A stretch of DNA of 6,048 nucleotides. It comes from Eubacteriales bacterium. Its GTDB lineage: Bacteria > Bacillota_A > Clostridia > Christensenellales > Aristaeellaceae. The translations under genes were made by a program, and so were the position numbers. The stretch lies in contig JAQUXV010000175.1 of assembly GCA_028692205.1 (NCBI GenBank), positions 1 to 6,048 on the forward strand. The letters are read 5' to 3'. Below, piece by piece: positions 1-6,048 of the stretch (position 1 is the stretch's first letter; every line of letters starts with the position of its first letter). The notes under the pieces are model-generated. The model did not search any database and was not told the origin of the DNA. It saw only the letters and a program-made list of their open reading frames with translations.

Positions 1-242
1 GCCGGATAGACCTTCAAATATTGGTCGGGCACATACTCCGTTTTGGCTCCGAGAAGCTGCAGAATCTCAATCAGCGCGTGAACATCGTCGATGTCCGGCA
101 GATTTTCGATGGTGCTGGGTTCATCCGTGAGAAGCGTCGCCGGGATTACCGCAACGGCTGTGTTTTTACCGCCGCTTACGGTAATTTCGCCCATCAGAGG
201 TTTGCCGCCCGTAATCAGCATTTTGTCTTTCCCACAGTTCAT
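1..242 (-). CDS. murA: UDP-N-acetylglucosamine 1-carboxyvinyltransferase (MurA), 5' part only
   Basis: MurA transfers enolpyruvate from phosphoenolpyruvate to UDP-GlcNAc in the cytoplasm, the first committed step of peptidoglycan synthesis. Only about 80 of the usual ~420 residues are present; the gene runs off the left edge. Reading the minus strand, an ITGGKPLMGEITVSGGKN stretch is followed by an AVIPATLL helix and then ENLPDIDDVHAL, which matches the start of MurA in order and spacing. The Lys-Asn pair corresponds to the UDP-GlcNAc/PEP-binding K22-N23 of the E. coli enzyme. The usual GAKN motif reads GGKN here. Two starts are possible: ATG at 242 (beginning MNCGKDKMLITGG) or ATG at 221 (beginning MLITGG). 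I chose 242 because a GGGGGTGG lies 7 bases upstream; the 221 start has only a weaker GGGAAAG. The catalytic loop Cys (C115 in E. coli) lies outside the window. Family assignment is secure; the start is uncertain. Confidence 0.9.
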   Translation of the reverse strand, partial: MNCGKDKMLITGGKPLMGEITVSGGKNTAVAVIPATLLTDEPSTIENLPDIDDVHALIEILQLLGAKTEYVPDQYLKVYP

Positions 243-249
243 TGGTCGA

Positions 250-257
250 CCACCCCC
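250..257 (-). promoter_or_regulatory. Ribosome binding site for murA (supports the start at 242)
   Basis: On the minus strand GGGGGTGG occupies 257 down to 250, with 7 bases before the ATG at 242-240. The GGTGG part pairs with the 16S anti-Shine-Dalgarno sequence at a good distance. It favours this start over the ATG at 221, which has GGGAAAG five bases upstream. Confidence 0.5.
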
Positions 258-290
258 GTTTCGTGGCGCAAATAATGCACGCCAAACTTA

Positions 291-319
291 ATTATACACA
301 AACGCGCGTCTCTTTTCAA
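291..319 (-). promoter_or_regulatory. Sigma-A type promoter for murA
   Basis: Read on the minus strand: -35 TTGAAA at 319-314 (5 of 6 consensus), a 17-base spacer, then -10 TATAAT at 296-291 (6 of 6). Transcription would begin near 284, giving a leader of roughly 42 bases to the chosen murA start. The spacer contains the self-complementary octamer ACGCGCGT at 302-309; whether this is an operator is unknown. The element is placed and oriented correctly for murA, so the call rests on both sequence match and position. Confidence 0.8.
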
Positions 320-370
320 GCCGTATGCCGCCGCCTGCTGTCGCCGGGTGGAAACAACACGCCGCTTTCG

Positions 371-399
371 TTGCCGGTTATGGGATTCCATGCTATAAT
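371..399 (+). promoter_or_regulatory. Sigma-A type promoter for the mtaD-glycosyltransferase operon
   Basis: TTGCCG at 371-376 (4 of 6 of the -35 consensus), a 17-base spacer and a perfect TATAAT at 394-399. The bases TGC just upstream of the -10 make an extended -10 (TGnTATAAT), which would offset the weaker -35. The predicted start is near 406, leaving a leader of only about 26 bases, too short for a SAM or SAH riboswitch. The promoter is divergent from the murA promoter; the two -35 boxes are about 51 bases apart. Confidence 0.82.
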
Positions 400-417
400 G
401 ATGCCACATTGCGATAC

Positions 418-424
418 AAGGAGG
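418..424 (+). promoter_or_regulatory. Strong ribosome binding site for mtaD
   Basis: AAGGAGG, a near-perfect complement to the 16S 3' end, sits 7 bases before the ATG at 432. It fixes the start codon and predicts strong translation of the first gene. The downstream glycosyltransferase genes have much weaker sites. Confidence 0.88.
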
Positions 425-431
425 CTGCCCT

Positions 432-1745
432 ATGCGCATCCGCATCAACCATATTGTACTCACCCCCGGCGTAGAAGAGGGGGAAAGCCATATCCCGTTT
501 ATTGAGGACGCGGAAATCCAAATCGACGGTCGGATGATCGTCTACGCGGGACCTGAAAAAGAAGCGCCGCCGTTTATGCCGGACCGAACCATCGACGGCG
601 ACGGATGCCTGTGCATGCCGGGACTGGTGAACCTGCATACGCATACGCCCATGACGTTCCTGCGGAGCGTAGGCGCCGATCTGGTGCTGGACGACTGGCT
701 GCATAAAGCGATTTTCCCGTTGGAACGGCAGTGGAACGAACAGTGGATTCGCACCGCGACCCAGCTTGGCTGTATGGAGATGCTTCGTTTCGGAACCACC
801 AGTTTCAACGACATGTATTTCTACACGAACGCGATGGCGGAAGTGATACGCGACAACGGTATGCGCGCGATGCTGGGGCACGGCATTATCGATTTTGACG
901 AGAGCTGCGCCGACATGGTGGAAGGCGTGGAGATGGCGGAGCGCTGGAACCACGCGGCGGACGACCGCATTCGCTTCTCGCTGGCGCCGCATTCCGAGGG
1001 CGCTACCACGCCGAAGCTGCTGACGCGGGTTGTTGAAGAGGCCAAGCGTTTGGGAATCCCCATTCACATCCATGTCAGCGAGACGGATTTTGACGTGAAG
1101 GGCAGCTGGCACCGCCGGGGGATGAAGCCTCCCGCCTATTTGGAAAAACTCGGCGTTCTGGATGTGCCGGTGATCGCCGCGCACTCCGTGTGGTGCGACG
1201 ACAGCGATATCGAAATATTACGGAAACACGGCGTTACGATTGCGCATAATCCCATCAGCAATCTCAAGCTTGCCAGCGGCATCGCGCCGATTGCGAAAAT
1301 GCTTAAAGAAGGCTGCAAGGTCGCGCTGGGCACGGATGGGGTGGCCAGCAACAACAACCTGAATCTGTGGGAGGAGATCAAGCTGACGCCGATGCTGCAA
1401 AAAGGCGTCACGCACGATCCCACGGTCGTTACCCCCGCGCAGACTTTCGCGGCCGCCACGATCGTCGGCGCGAAAGCGCTCGGCTACGACAACCTTGGCC
1501 TGCTCAAGCCCGGGTATCTGGCCGATTTGGTACTGTTGGACCTGAACACGCCGCAGATGACGCCGAACATCGATCTGGAATCGAACCTGATTTATGCGGC
1601 GCAGGGCAGCGACGTGCGCATGACGATGGTGGACGGCAAAGTGCTTTATCAGGACGGGCGATACACGACGATGGATGAAAAGGCTGTCATTCGGGATGCG
1701 CGTGAAGGCGCGCTGGAAATGCGCCGCAGCCTGAACAAAGCATAA
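432..1745 (+). CDS. mtaD: 5'-methylthioadenosine / S-adenosylhomocysteine deaminase (amidohydrolase)
   Basis: A 437-residue cytoplasmic metal-dependent hydrolase that deaminates the adenine of MTA and/or SAH (and possibly adenosine or related compounds) to the inosine form, as part of methyl-cycle by-product salvage. The fold is that of the amidohydrolase superfamily: an N-terminal beta-sandwich strip (about 1-60), a TIM barrel from about 62, and a return to the sandwich at the C-terminus (about 365-437). Visible active-site elements are the metal-binding HTH pair (H69, H71) after MPGLVNL, APHS with H187, HIHVSE with H214 (metal) and E217 (proton transfer), AAHSVW with H251, HNPISNLKLASG at 272-283, and GTDG with D302 (metal). 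All expected catalytic residues of the TM0936-type deaminases are present, so it should be active. Length is normal for the family. It is the first gene of the operon and is followed after 12 bases by a glycosyltransferase. Which substrate is preferred cannot be told from sequence alone. Confidence 0.92.
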   Translation: MRIRINHIVLTPGVEEGESHIPFIEDAEIQIDGRMIVYAGPEKEAPPFMPDRTIDGDGCLCMPGLVNLHTHTPMTFLRSVGADLVLDDWLHKAIFPLERQWNEQWIRTATQLGCMEMLRFGTTSFNDMYFYTNAMAEVIRDNGMRAMLGHGIIDFDESCADMVEGVEMAERWNHAADDRIRFSLAPHSEGATTPKLLTRVVEEAKRLGIPIHIHVSETDFDVKGSWHRRGMKPPAYLEKLGVLDVPVIAAHSVWCDDSDIEILRKHGVTIAHNPISNLKLASGIAPIAKMLKEGCKVALGTDGVASNNNLNLWEEIKLTPMLQKGVTHDPTVVTPAQTFAAATIVGAKALGYDNLGLLKPGYLADLVLLDLNTPQMTPNIDLESNLIYAAQGSDVRMTMVDGKVLYQDGRYTTMDEKAVIRDAREGALEMRRSLNKA

Positions 1746-1757
1746 CCGGGGTACGGA

Positions 1758-2954
1758 ATGAAAATTTTGGTCGTATGCCAGCATTACTGGCCGGAGAATT
1801 TTCGCATTACCGAAATCTGCGAGGCGTTGGTGCAGCGCGGGCACGAGGTAACGGCGGTCGTTGGCCTGCCCAATTACCCAAGCGGTATTGTGCCTCAGGA
1901 ATACCGGCGCTTTCGCCGCCGCCGTGAGGAGCATAACGGCGTGCAGATACGCCGCTGCTTTGAGCTCGGCCGCAGAAACACCAAATTCGGGCTGGCGAAA
2001 AATTACGTTAGCTATATGCTTTCCGCCTGCCATAAAGTGCTGTGGATGAAGCGGGATTACGATGTGATTTATGCCTATTCCACTTCGCCGGTGCTTATGT
2101 CGCTTCCGGCGGCGTTTCTGCGCGCCATCAGCGGGAAAAAACTCCTGATTTATGTGCTGGATATCTGGCCCGCGTGCCTGGCCGCCATGAACGTACACGA
2201 GGGTTCTGCACTCTATGCGTTTATGAAGCGCGTAAGCCGGCGCATTTACCAGCGAGCCGATTTTCTGGCCTATTCCTCCAAGCGCTTTCAAAAGTATCTC
2301 AAGCGGGTGCATGGTTTGGAGGTTTCCGCGGAACACTATTTGCCGCAATTTGCGGACAGCCTTTTTGATGTCCCGCCCGCAAAAGCTGAGAGCGACGGAT
2401 GGGACTTTGTGTTCGCAGGCAACATCGGCAAGGTGCAAAGCGTTGAAACGTTGATACTGGCAGCCGGGTTGCTGAAGGACGAGCCGATCCGCTGGCACAT
2501 ACTGGGGGACGGTTCCAATTATCAGGCCTGCGTTGATTTGGTGGAGAAGAAGGGCCTGCAGAGCGTGGTAACGATGTATGGGAGACGGCCAATCGAGGAT
2601 ATGCCGGGGTTCTATGCGCTGGCGGATGCGATGCTCGTCAGCATGAAGAACGATGAGAGCGTAAACGATACGCTCCCCGGCAAAGTGCAAAGCTATATGG
2701 CAGCAGGAAAACCGGTGCTAGGCTCCATCGCGGGCGAAACGCCGGATATCATAGTCGAGGCGCAGTGCGGCTTCTGTGCGCCGCCTGAGGACCCTGAAGC
2801 GTTTGCGGAAACAGTGCGAAAGTTCATCGCGGTGAAAGACCAGCAAAAAATGGGGGAGAACGCAAGGCGGTATTACGAGGCGCATTTCACCCGGGAGGGC
2901 CATATGGACCATCTGGAACAGATGCTTCATTCACTTTGCGGGAATAACAAATGA
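1758..2954 (+). CDS. Glycosyltransferase, GT4/GT-B type, WbuB-like
   Basis: A 398-residue GT-B glycosyltransferase, expected to move a sugar from a nucleotide-sugar donor to a cell-surface glycan or lipid-linked acceptor on the cytoplasmic side. The N-terminal Rossmann domain starts at once (MKILVVCQHYWPENFRI) and includes GLPNYPSG at about 36-43 and VLDIWP at about 133-138, a signature of WbuB-like (putative L-fucosamine transferase) proteins. The C-terminal donor-binding domain has FAGNIGKVQSVE (219-230), LGDGS (249-253), and a TLPGKVQSYMAAGKPVLG block (305-322) followed by GETPDII (326-332). No signal peptide or clear transmembrane helix is seen. The start is set by the family-typical N-terminus; the ribosome site is weak (GGGG six bases upstream), suggesting coupling to mtaD. 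The last bases overlap the next gene. The donor sugar and acceptor cannot be assigned; the WbuB resemblance concerns family, not proven specificity. Confidence 0.88.
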   Translation: MKILVVCQHYWPENFRITEICEALVQRGHEVTAVVGLPNYPSGIVPQEYRRFRRRREEHNGVQIRRCFELGRRNTKFGLAKNYVSYMLSACHKVLWMKRDYDVIYAYSTSPVLMSLPAAFLRAISGKKLLIYVLDIWPACLAAMNVHEGSALYAFMKRVSRRIYQRADFLAYSSKRFQKYLKRVHGLEVSAEHYLPQFADSLFDVPPAKAESDGWDFVFAGNIGKVQSVETLILAAGLLKDEPIRWHILGDGSNYQACVDLVEKKGLQSVVTMYGRRPIEDMPGFYALADAMLVSMKNDESVNDTLPGKVQSYMAAGKPVLGSIAGETPDIIVEAQCGFCAPPEDPEAFAETVRKFIAVKDQQKMGENARRYYEAHFTREGHMDHLEQMLHSLCGNNK

Positions 2955-4156
2955 AAATTGTCGAGCTAAACACCTTCTGCGGCACAGGCAGCACCGGGAG
3001 GATTGCCCTGCAAATCGCCGATACCGCCGCAAAGCACGGCGCGCAGACAGTAATCGGTTTTGGCGCGGGCGACGTACCCCCGCAAGCGGAAACCTACGCG
3101 CTTCGCATCGGCGGAAAAATAGGGCGCAAGTGGCACGGCGCGCTGCGTAAGCTACTGGACGCCGAAGGATATGGAAGCGCGCACGCAACGCGAAAGCTGA
3201 TCGTGTTTCTGAAGGCGTTTCAGCCGGACGTGATCCACCTGCACAACATTCACGGCTGTTACCTGAACCACAGGCTGCTGTTCCGGTACTTGCGTGCCTG
3301 CGGCGTACCCGTGATCTGGACGCTGCACGATTGCTGGCCTTTTACCGGGCATTGCGCCTATTTTGACCGAATCGGGTGCAACCTGTGGCAAACCGAATGT
3401 CACAACTGCCCACAGAAACACAGTTATCCCACCTGCATTGGGCCGGACGGAAGCCGGAGAAATTTTCGCCGCAGGCGTACGCTGTTTACCGCCGTTGCGA
3501 AACTGACGCTTGTTACCCCGTGCGAATGGCTGCGCGAATTGTTGCGTTACTCTTTTTTTAAGAATACGCCCGCGCGGGTCGTATACAACGGTGTTGACCT
3601 GAAAACTTTCGCTCCGACGGAAAGCGATTTGCGCAAGCGTTACGGGATTACGGAACGTTATCTGGTTCTGGCCGTCGCTTCGGAATGGGAGGAACGTAAA
3701 GGGCTTGCCTATCTGCCTGCGCTGGCCGGGAAACTGGGCAAGGACTACCGAATGGCAATCATTGGCCTTACGCAGGCGCAAGTGGACGCTTTGCCGAAAA
3801 GCATACTGGGGCTAACCCGTACCGCGAATGTTACGGAACTTGCACAGTGGTACACCGCAGCGGATTGTCTGGTAAACCCGACGCTGGAGGACAATATGCC
3901 GATGGTGAATCTGGAGGCGCTTGCCTGTGGAACGCCTGTGGTCGCTTTCGATACGGGCGGATGCGCAGAAGCAATCGGAGATGATTGCGGCATCGTCGTA
4001 CCCAAAGGGGATGCGGAAACGCTGCTGAACGCGGTTCAGCAAGTTGCGCCGCGCAGGGAAGCGCTTCGGGCGGCCTGCCTGGCGCGTGCGGAGCGGTTTT
4101 CAGGCGACAGCAGCGCAAACGACTATTGGGCGCTGTACCAAGAGGTTGTTCAATGA
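2951..4156 (+). CDS. Glycosyltransferase, GT4/GT-B type, with conserved Cys cluster
   Basis: A 401-residue GT-B glycosyltransferase resembling exopolysaccharide/colanic-acid-type enzymes. It opens with MKIVELNTFCGTGSTGRIA, where the STGRI loop is typical of this group. HLHNIHGCYLN (97-106) and WTLHDCWPFTGHCAYF (123-138) lead into a cysteine-rich segment: C128, C135, C143, C150 and C153, the last in CPQK. This resembles a conserved block in many Firmicutes and Bacteroidetes transferases. The C-terminal domain shows VYNGVDLKTFAPT (211-223), EWEERKGL (245-252), and EDNMPMVNLEALACGTPVV (313-331), the equivalent of the GT4 EX7E region, with D314 and E322 spaced as D-x7-E, followed by AFDTGG. No membrane segment is seen. 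The ATG overlaps the previous gene's TGA as ATGA, so translation is probably coupled. A run of seven T at 3553-3559 lies in frame and does not break the gene. Donor and acceptor are unknown. Confidence 0.88.
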   Translation: MKIVELNTFCGTGSTGRIALQIADTAAKHGAQTVIGFGAGDVPPQAETYALRIGGKIGRKWHGALRKLLDAEGYGSAHATRKLIVFLKAFQPDVIHLHNIHGCYLNHRLLFRYLRACGVPVIWTLHDCWPFTGHCAYFDRIGCNLWQTECHNCPQKHSYPTCIGPDGSRRNFRRRRTLFTAVAKLTLVTPCEWLRELLRYSFFKNTPARVVYNGVDLKTFAPTESDLRKRYGITERYLVLAVASEWEERKGLAYLPALAGKLGKDYRMAIIGLTQAQVDALPKSILGLTRTANVTELAQWYTAADCLVNPTLEDNMPMVNLEALACGTPVVAFDTGGCAEAIGDDCGIVVPKGDAETLLNAVQQVAPRREALRAACLARAERFSGDSSANDYWALYQEVVQ

Positions 4157-5376
4157 ACGTTTTGTTTTTAACGTTACTTTACCATCCGGAAGACGAGCAA
4201 AACGTCTCCCGCCTGTCCCGCGTGGGGATGCAGAACCAGATCAACACCTATCAATGGGCATTTATAGACGGTATTAAGCAAAACTTTGCAGAAGGCGAGA
4301 CGCTGTCGATTCTCAATTCCCTGCCCGTCGGGGTTTTTCCGCTTCAATACCGAAAGGCCCTGCTGAAAGGGAAAATCCATTCGGACGGCATTCGGGAGCT
4401 TGGATGCGTCAATTTACCGTACTGTAAGCAACGCGGTCGCGCATGGCGAGCCGAAAGGGAGATAGAGCGCTGGGTTAGCCGGAGCGCGGATAACCGAACG
4501 CTTTTGCTGTATACGCAGTACCTGCCCTATGTGCAGGCGGTTTTGGCGGTAAAGCGCCGTCATCCGGACGTGAAGGCAACGGTGATTGTAACGGATCTTC
4601 CTAACGAATTGGGGCTTTCTTCCGGGCGAAAAGGTCTGATGAAGCGCATTGAACACGCCATGGGGGAGCGGAGCCTCACACTTTGCCGTAAGCTGGACGG
4701 TTTTGTATTGCTAACGGCGCCAATGGCCGAAGCGCTTGCGCTTGATGAACAATACTGGACGGTGATCGAGGGACTGGTGCAGGAAAACCCATTGCAGCCC
4801 GACGATATCGAAGCGCCCGCGGATGCACGCCCCGCGGTGCTCTATACCGGAACCTTAAACCGGGAATTGGGCATTGGCGAGCTGTTGGAAGCTTTCCGGG
4901 GCATAGACGAAGCTCAGCTCTGGCTTTGCGGTCGGGGCGATATGCAGGCGGAGGCGCAGAAAGCCGCCGACGAGTACGACAATATTCATTACTTCGGCTT
5001 TGTGCCGCAGAAAACAGCCATGGCCCTGCAGGCGAATGCCGCCGCGCTCATCAACCCCCGTACGGCCGAAGGTGAGTTTACGCGATACTCCTTTCCCTCC
5101 AAAACCATGGAATATCTGCGCTCCGGCAAGCCGGTGCTTTGCTGTAAACTGGAGGGCATTCCGGATGAATATGACGCGTATCTGCGCTATATCAGCCCGC
5201 AAAACGCGCTGGGGATCCAGGCTGCTGTGAAAGCACTGCTGGCGTTGCCTGCCCAGGAACAGGCTGCCATAGGGGAACGGGGCCGCGCCTTTGTGCTTCA
5301 GGAGAAAAGCAGCCGCGCGCAGGGAGAAAAGTTAGTTCGTTTTTTGCGTAAAGTGATATCAGACAGGAGCATATAA
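4153..5376 (+). CDS. Glycosyltransferase, GT4-like (GT-B fold)
   Basis: A 407-residue GT-B type glycosyltransferase, the last gene of the operon. The reading frame is open back to 3985, but the real start is the ATG at 4153. It overlaps the previous TGA as ATGA, has AGAGG seven bases upstream, and gives the expected Rossmann N-terminus MNVLFLTLLYHP. The N-terminal half contains the segment NQINTYQWAFIDG (28-40) and TVIVTDLPNE (143-152). The donor domain starts near YTGTLNRELGIGELLEAF (231-248), with LWLCGRGD (256-263), YFGFVPQ (280-286), INPRTAEGEFTRYSFPSK (300-317), and MEYLRSGKPVLC (319-330) followed by EGIPDEY. E308 and E320 are candidate donor-site acids. No membrane helix or signal peptide is visible. 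It is followed immediately by the terminator, whose A-tract overlaps the TAA stop. It diverges from the two transferases upstream, so it likely adds a different sugar; specificity is unknown. Confidence 0.87.
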   Translation: MNVLFLTLLYHPEDEQNVSRLSRVGMQNQINTYQWAFIDGIKQNFAEGETLSILNSLPVGVFPLQYRKALLKGKIHSDGIRELGCVNLPYCKQRGRAWRAEREIERWVSRSADNRTLLLYTQYLPYVQAVLAVKRRHPDVKATVIVTDLPNELGLSSGRKGLMKRIEHAMGERSLTLCRKLDGFVLLTAPMAEALALDEQYWTVIEGLVQENPLQPDDIEAPADARPAVLYTGTLNRELGIGELLEAFRGIDEAQLWLCGRGDMQAEAQKAADEYDNIHYFGFVPQKTAMALQANAAALINPRTAEGEFTRYSFPSKTMEYLRSGKPVLCCKLEGIPDEYDAYLRYISPQNALGIQAAVKALLALPAQEQAAIGERGRAFVLQEKSSRAQGEKLVRFLRKVISDRSI

Positions 5377-5427
5377 AAAACCGCCGCTCTCAAGGCCACG
5401 AAAGAGGCTGTGAAAGAGGCGGTTTTT
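5376..5427. terminator. Bidirectional rho-independent terminator between convergent genes
   Basis: AAAAACCGCC at 5376-5385 is perfectly complementary to GGCGGTTTTT at 5418-5427. Beyond the 5-bp GC core the stem continues imperfectly (CT/AG, then TCA/TGA, with G-A and C-A mismatches), and an inner GGCC/GGCT stem (5394-5397 with 5406-5409, one G-U) closes an 8-base loop. The T-tract on the right serves the glycosyltransferase operon and the A-tract on the left (T-run on the minus strand) serves psuG. Its left arm touches the stop codon of the last operon gene, and it lies 17 bases beyond the psuG stop. Confidence 0.88.
5400..5423 (+). repeat. Two-copy 12-base tandem repeat inside the terminator
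   Basis: GAAAGAGGCTGT (5400-5411) is followed directly by GAAAGAGGCGGT (5412-5423), identical at 11 of 12 positions. The second copy forms the right terminator arm. It probably arose by local duplication and would let the left CCGCC arm compete between two partly similar GAGGC segments. No function beyond the terminator is evident. Confidence 0.6.
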
Positions 5428-5443
5428 GAATGTGATCGGGTGC

Positions 5444-6048
5444 TTACTTCAATTTACAGAGCGCCGAGGCGATCTGCGCACCCAAACGGGCGTTGTTGAG
5501 CACCAGTTTGATGTTTGCGTCCAGCGACTTACCTTCCGTAAGGTTTTTAATCGCGTCCAGCAGGAACGGCGTCAGTTCCTTTCCCTTAACGCCCTGCTCG
5601 TTGGCCATGTAGATGGCGCGGTCGATGCAGGCGTTCATATCGCTTTCCGGCATGGCGTATTCTTCCGGAATGGGATTGGTAATCAGCATACCGCCTTTCA
5701 ACCCGGCGACATCCTTGACGTGGATCGCGGAAGCGATTTCCTCCGGCGTATCCAGCCGGTAATCAACCGGAAAACCACTCTTACGGCAGTAGAAAGCGGG
5801 CAGTTCCTCCGTCTGGTAGCCGATTACGGGAACGCCCTTCGTTTCCAGATATTCCAGCGTAAGCCCAAGATCAAGGATGGATTTTGCCCCGGCGCAAACC
5901 ACGGCGACATCCGTCTGGGATAATTCTTCCAGATCGGCGGAGATATCCATGGTGGTTTCCGCTCCGCGATGAACGCCGCCCACGCCGCCGGTGGCAAATA
6001 CCTGTATGCCCGCCATGTGGGCGGCAATCATGGTGGTGGTAACGGTTG
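5444..6048 (-). CDS. psuG: Pseudouridine-5'-phosphate glycosidase (PsuG), 3' part only
   Basis: PsuG reversibly splits the C-glycosidic bond of pseudouridine 5'-phosphate to uracil and ribose 5-phosphate, the second step of pseudouridine degradation after the kinase PsuK. About 200 C-terminal residues are present; the family is about 305-312 long, so roughly 105 N-terminal residues lie beyond the right edge. The internal ATG at 6031 is not the start: the frame stays open to the edge (reading [10 protein letters not shown]), as in homologues. Visible motifs are [14 protein letters not shown] (5998-5957), DISADLEEL (metal-site Asp region), [18 protein letters not shown] with the catalytic Lys codon at 5884-5882 (K166 in E. 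coli), [46 protein letters not shown] and the terminal [16 protein letters not shown]. All expected catalytic residues of this part are intact. The gene is convergent with the glycosyltransferase operon and shares its terminator. No psuK is visible; it could lie upstream, outside the window. Confidence 0.95.
   Translation of the reverse strand, partial: TVTTTMIAAHMAGIQVFATGGVGGVHRGAETTMDISADLEELSQTDVAVVCAGAKSILDLGLTLEYLETKGVPVIGYQTEELPAFYCRKSGFPVDYRLDTPEEIASAIHVKDVAGLKGGMLITNPIPEEYAMPESDMNACIDRAIYMANEQGVKGKELTPFLLDAIKNLTEGKSLDANIKLVLNNARLGAQIASALCKLK

Noticed and set aside
320..370. A GC-rich stretch between the two divergent promoters, considered as an operator or small RNA.
   Set aside because: It has no convincing inverted repeat, terminator or conserved motif visible by eye.
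400..431. A possible SAM or SAH riboswitch in the mtaD leader.
   Set aside because: The predicted leader is only about 26 bases and contains just the ribosome binding site; no aptamer could fit.
393..1184. A 263-residue open frame on the minus strand opposite mtaD.
   Set aside because: It has a His/Arg-rich composition with no family motif and lies antisense to a gene whose catalytic residues are all intact; it would also run through the mtaD promoter's -10 region.
1218..2690. A 490-residue open frame on the minus strand.
   Set aside because: It lies opposite mtaD and the first glycosyltransferase, spans their junction, is rich in Arg/His/Gln without recognisable motifs, and has no convincing ribosome site. 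It is a shadow of the GC-rich genes.
3553..3559. A seven-T run in the second glycosyltransferase as a possible slippage or frameshift site.
   Set aside because: The frame continues normally through Ser-Phe-Phe-Lys with family motifs on both sides, and no alternative-frame product of note is reached.
3985..4152. An N-terminal extension of the third glycosyltransferase in the same open frame.
   Set aside because: The extension overlaps the coding end of the second transferase, is low-complexity Arg/Gly/Ala-rich, and precedes the typical Rossmann start MNVLFLTLLYHP, which has its own AGAGG and an ATGA overlap.
5426..5923. A 165-residue plus-strand open frame after the terminator.
   Set aside because: It lies antisense to psuG, which has clear family motifs, and its translation shows no recognisable domain.

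Overview
The window reads as ordinary chromosomal DNA of a moderately GC-rich Gram-positive bacterium, most likely a member of the Clostridia. This placement is an inference from three things: strong AGGAGG-type ribosome binding sites, near-consensus sigma-A promoters, and MurA, MtaD and glycosyltransferase sequences of a Firmicutes style. No taxonomic search was possible. There is no rRNA, tRNA, CRISPR array, insertion sequence, phage gene or plasmid origin in the window.

Layout: (1) At the left edge, on the minus strand, lies the 5' end of murA (first step of peptidoglycan precursor synthesis), cut by the window edge. (2) A 189-base divergent intergenic region carries two back-to-back promoters, each with a perfect TATAAT and a 17-base spacer, one for murA and one for the rightward operon. 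(3) The rightward operon at 432-5376 has four genes: an amidohydrolase of the MtaD type (5'-methylthioadenosine / S-adenosylhomocysteine deaminase), then three different GT4/GT-B-type glycosyltransferases. The second and third glycosyltransferase genes each overlap the preceding gene by ATGA, which implies translational coupling. (4) A long imperfect hairpin with an A-tract on one side and a T-tract on the other forms a bidirectional terminator between convergent genes. (5) On the minus strand at the right edge lies the 3' two-thirds of psuG (pseudouridine-5'-phosphate glycosidase), cut by the window edge.

Working together: murA, mtaD and psuG are housekeeping or salvage genes. The three glycosyltransferases look like cytoplasmic or membrane-associated enzymes that would add three successive sugars to an acceptor, probably lipid-linked, but the window shows no priming transferase, flippase, polymerase or nucleotide-sugar synthesis gene. 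The acceptor and any export step must therefore be encoded elsewhere. The most noteworthy point is the co-transcription of a nucleoside salvage deaminase with this compact glycosyltransferase trio. I see no clear sign of a wholly new system.
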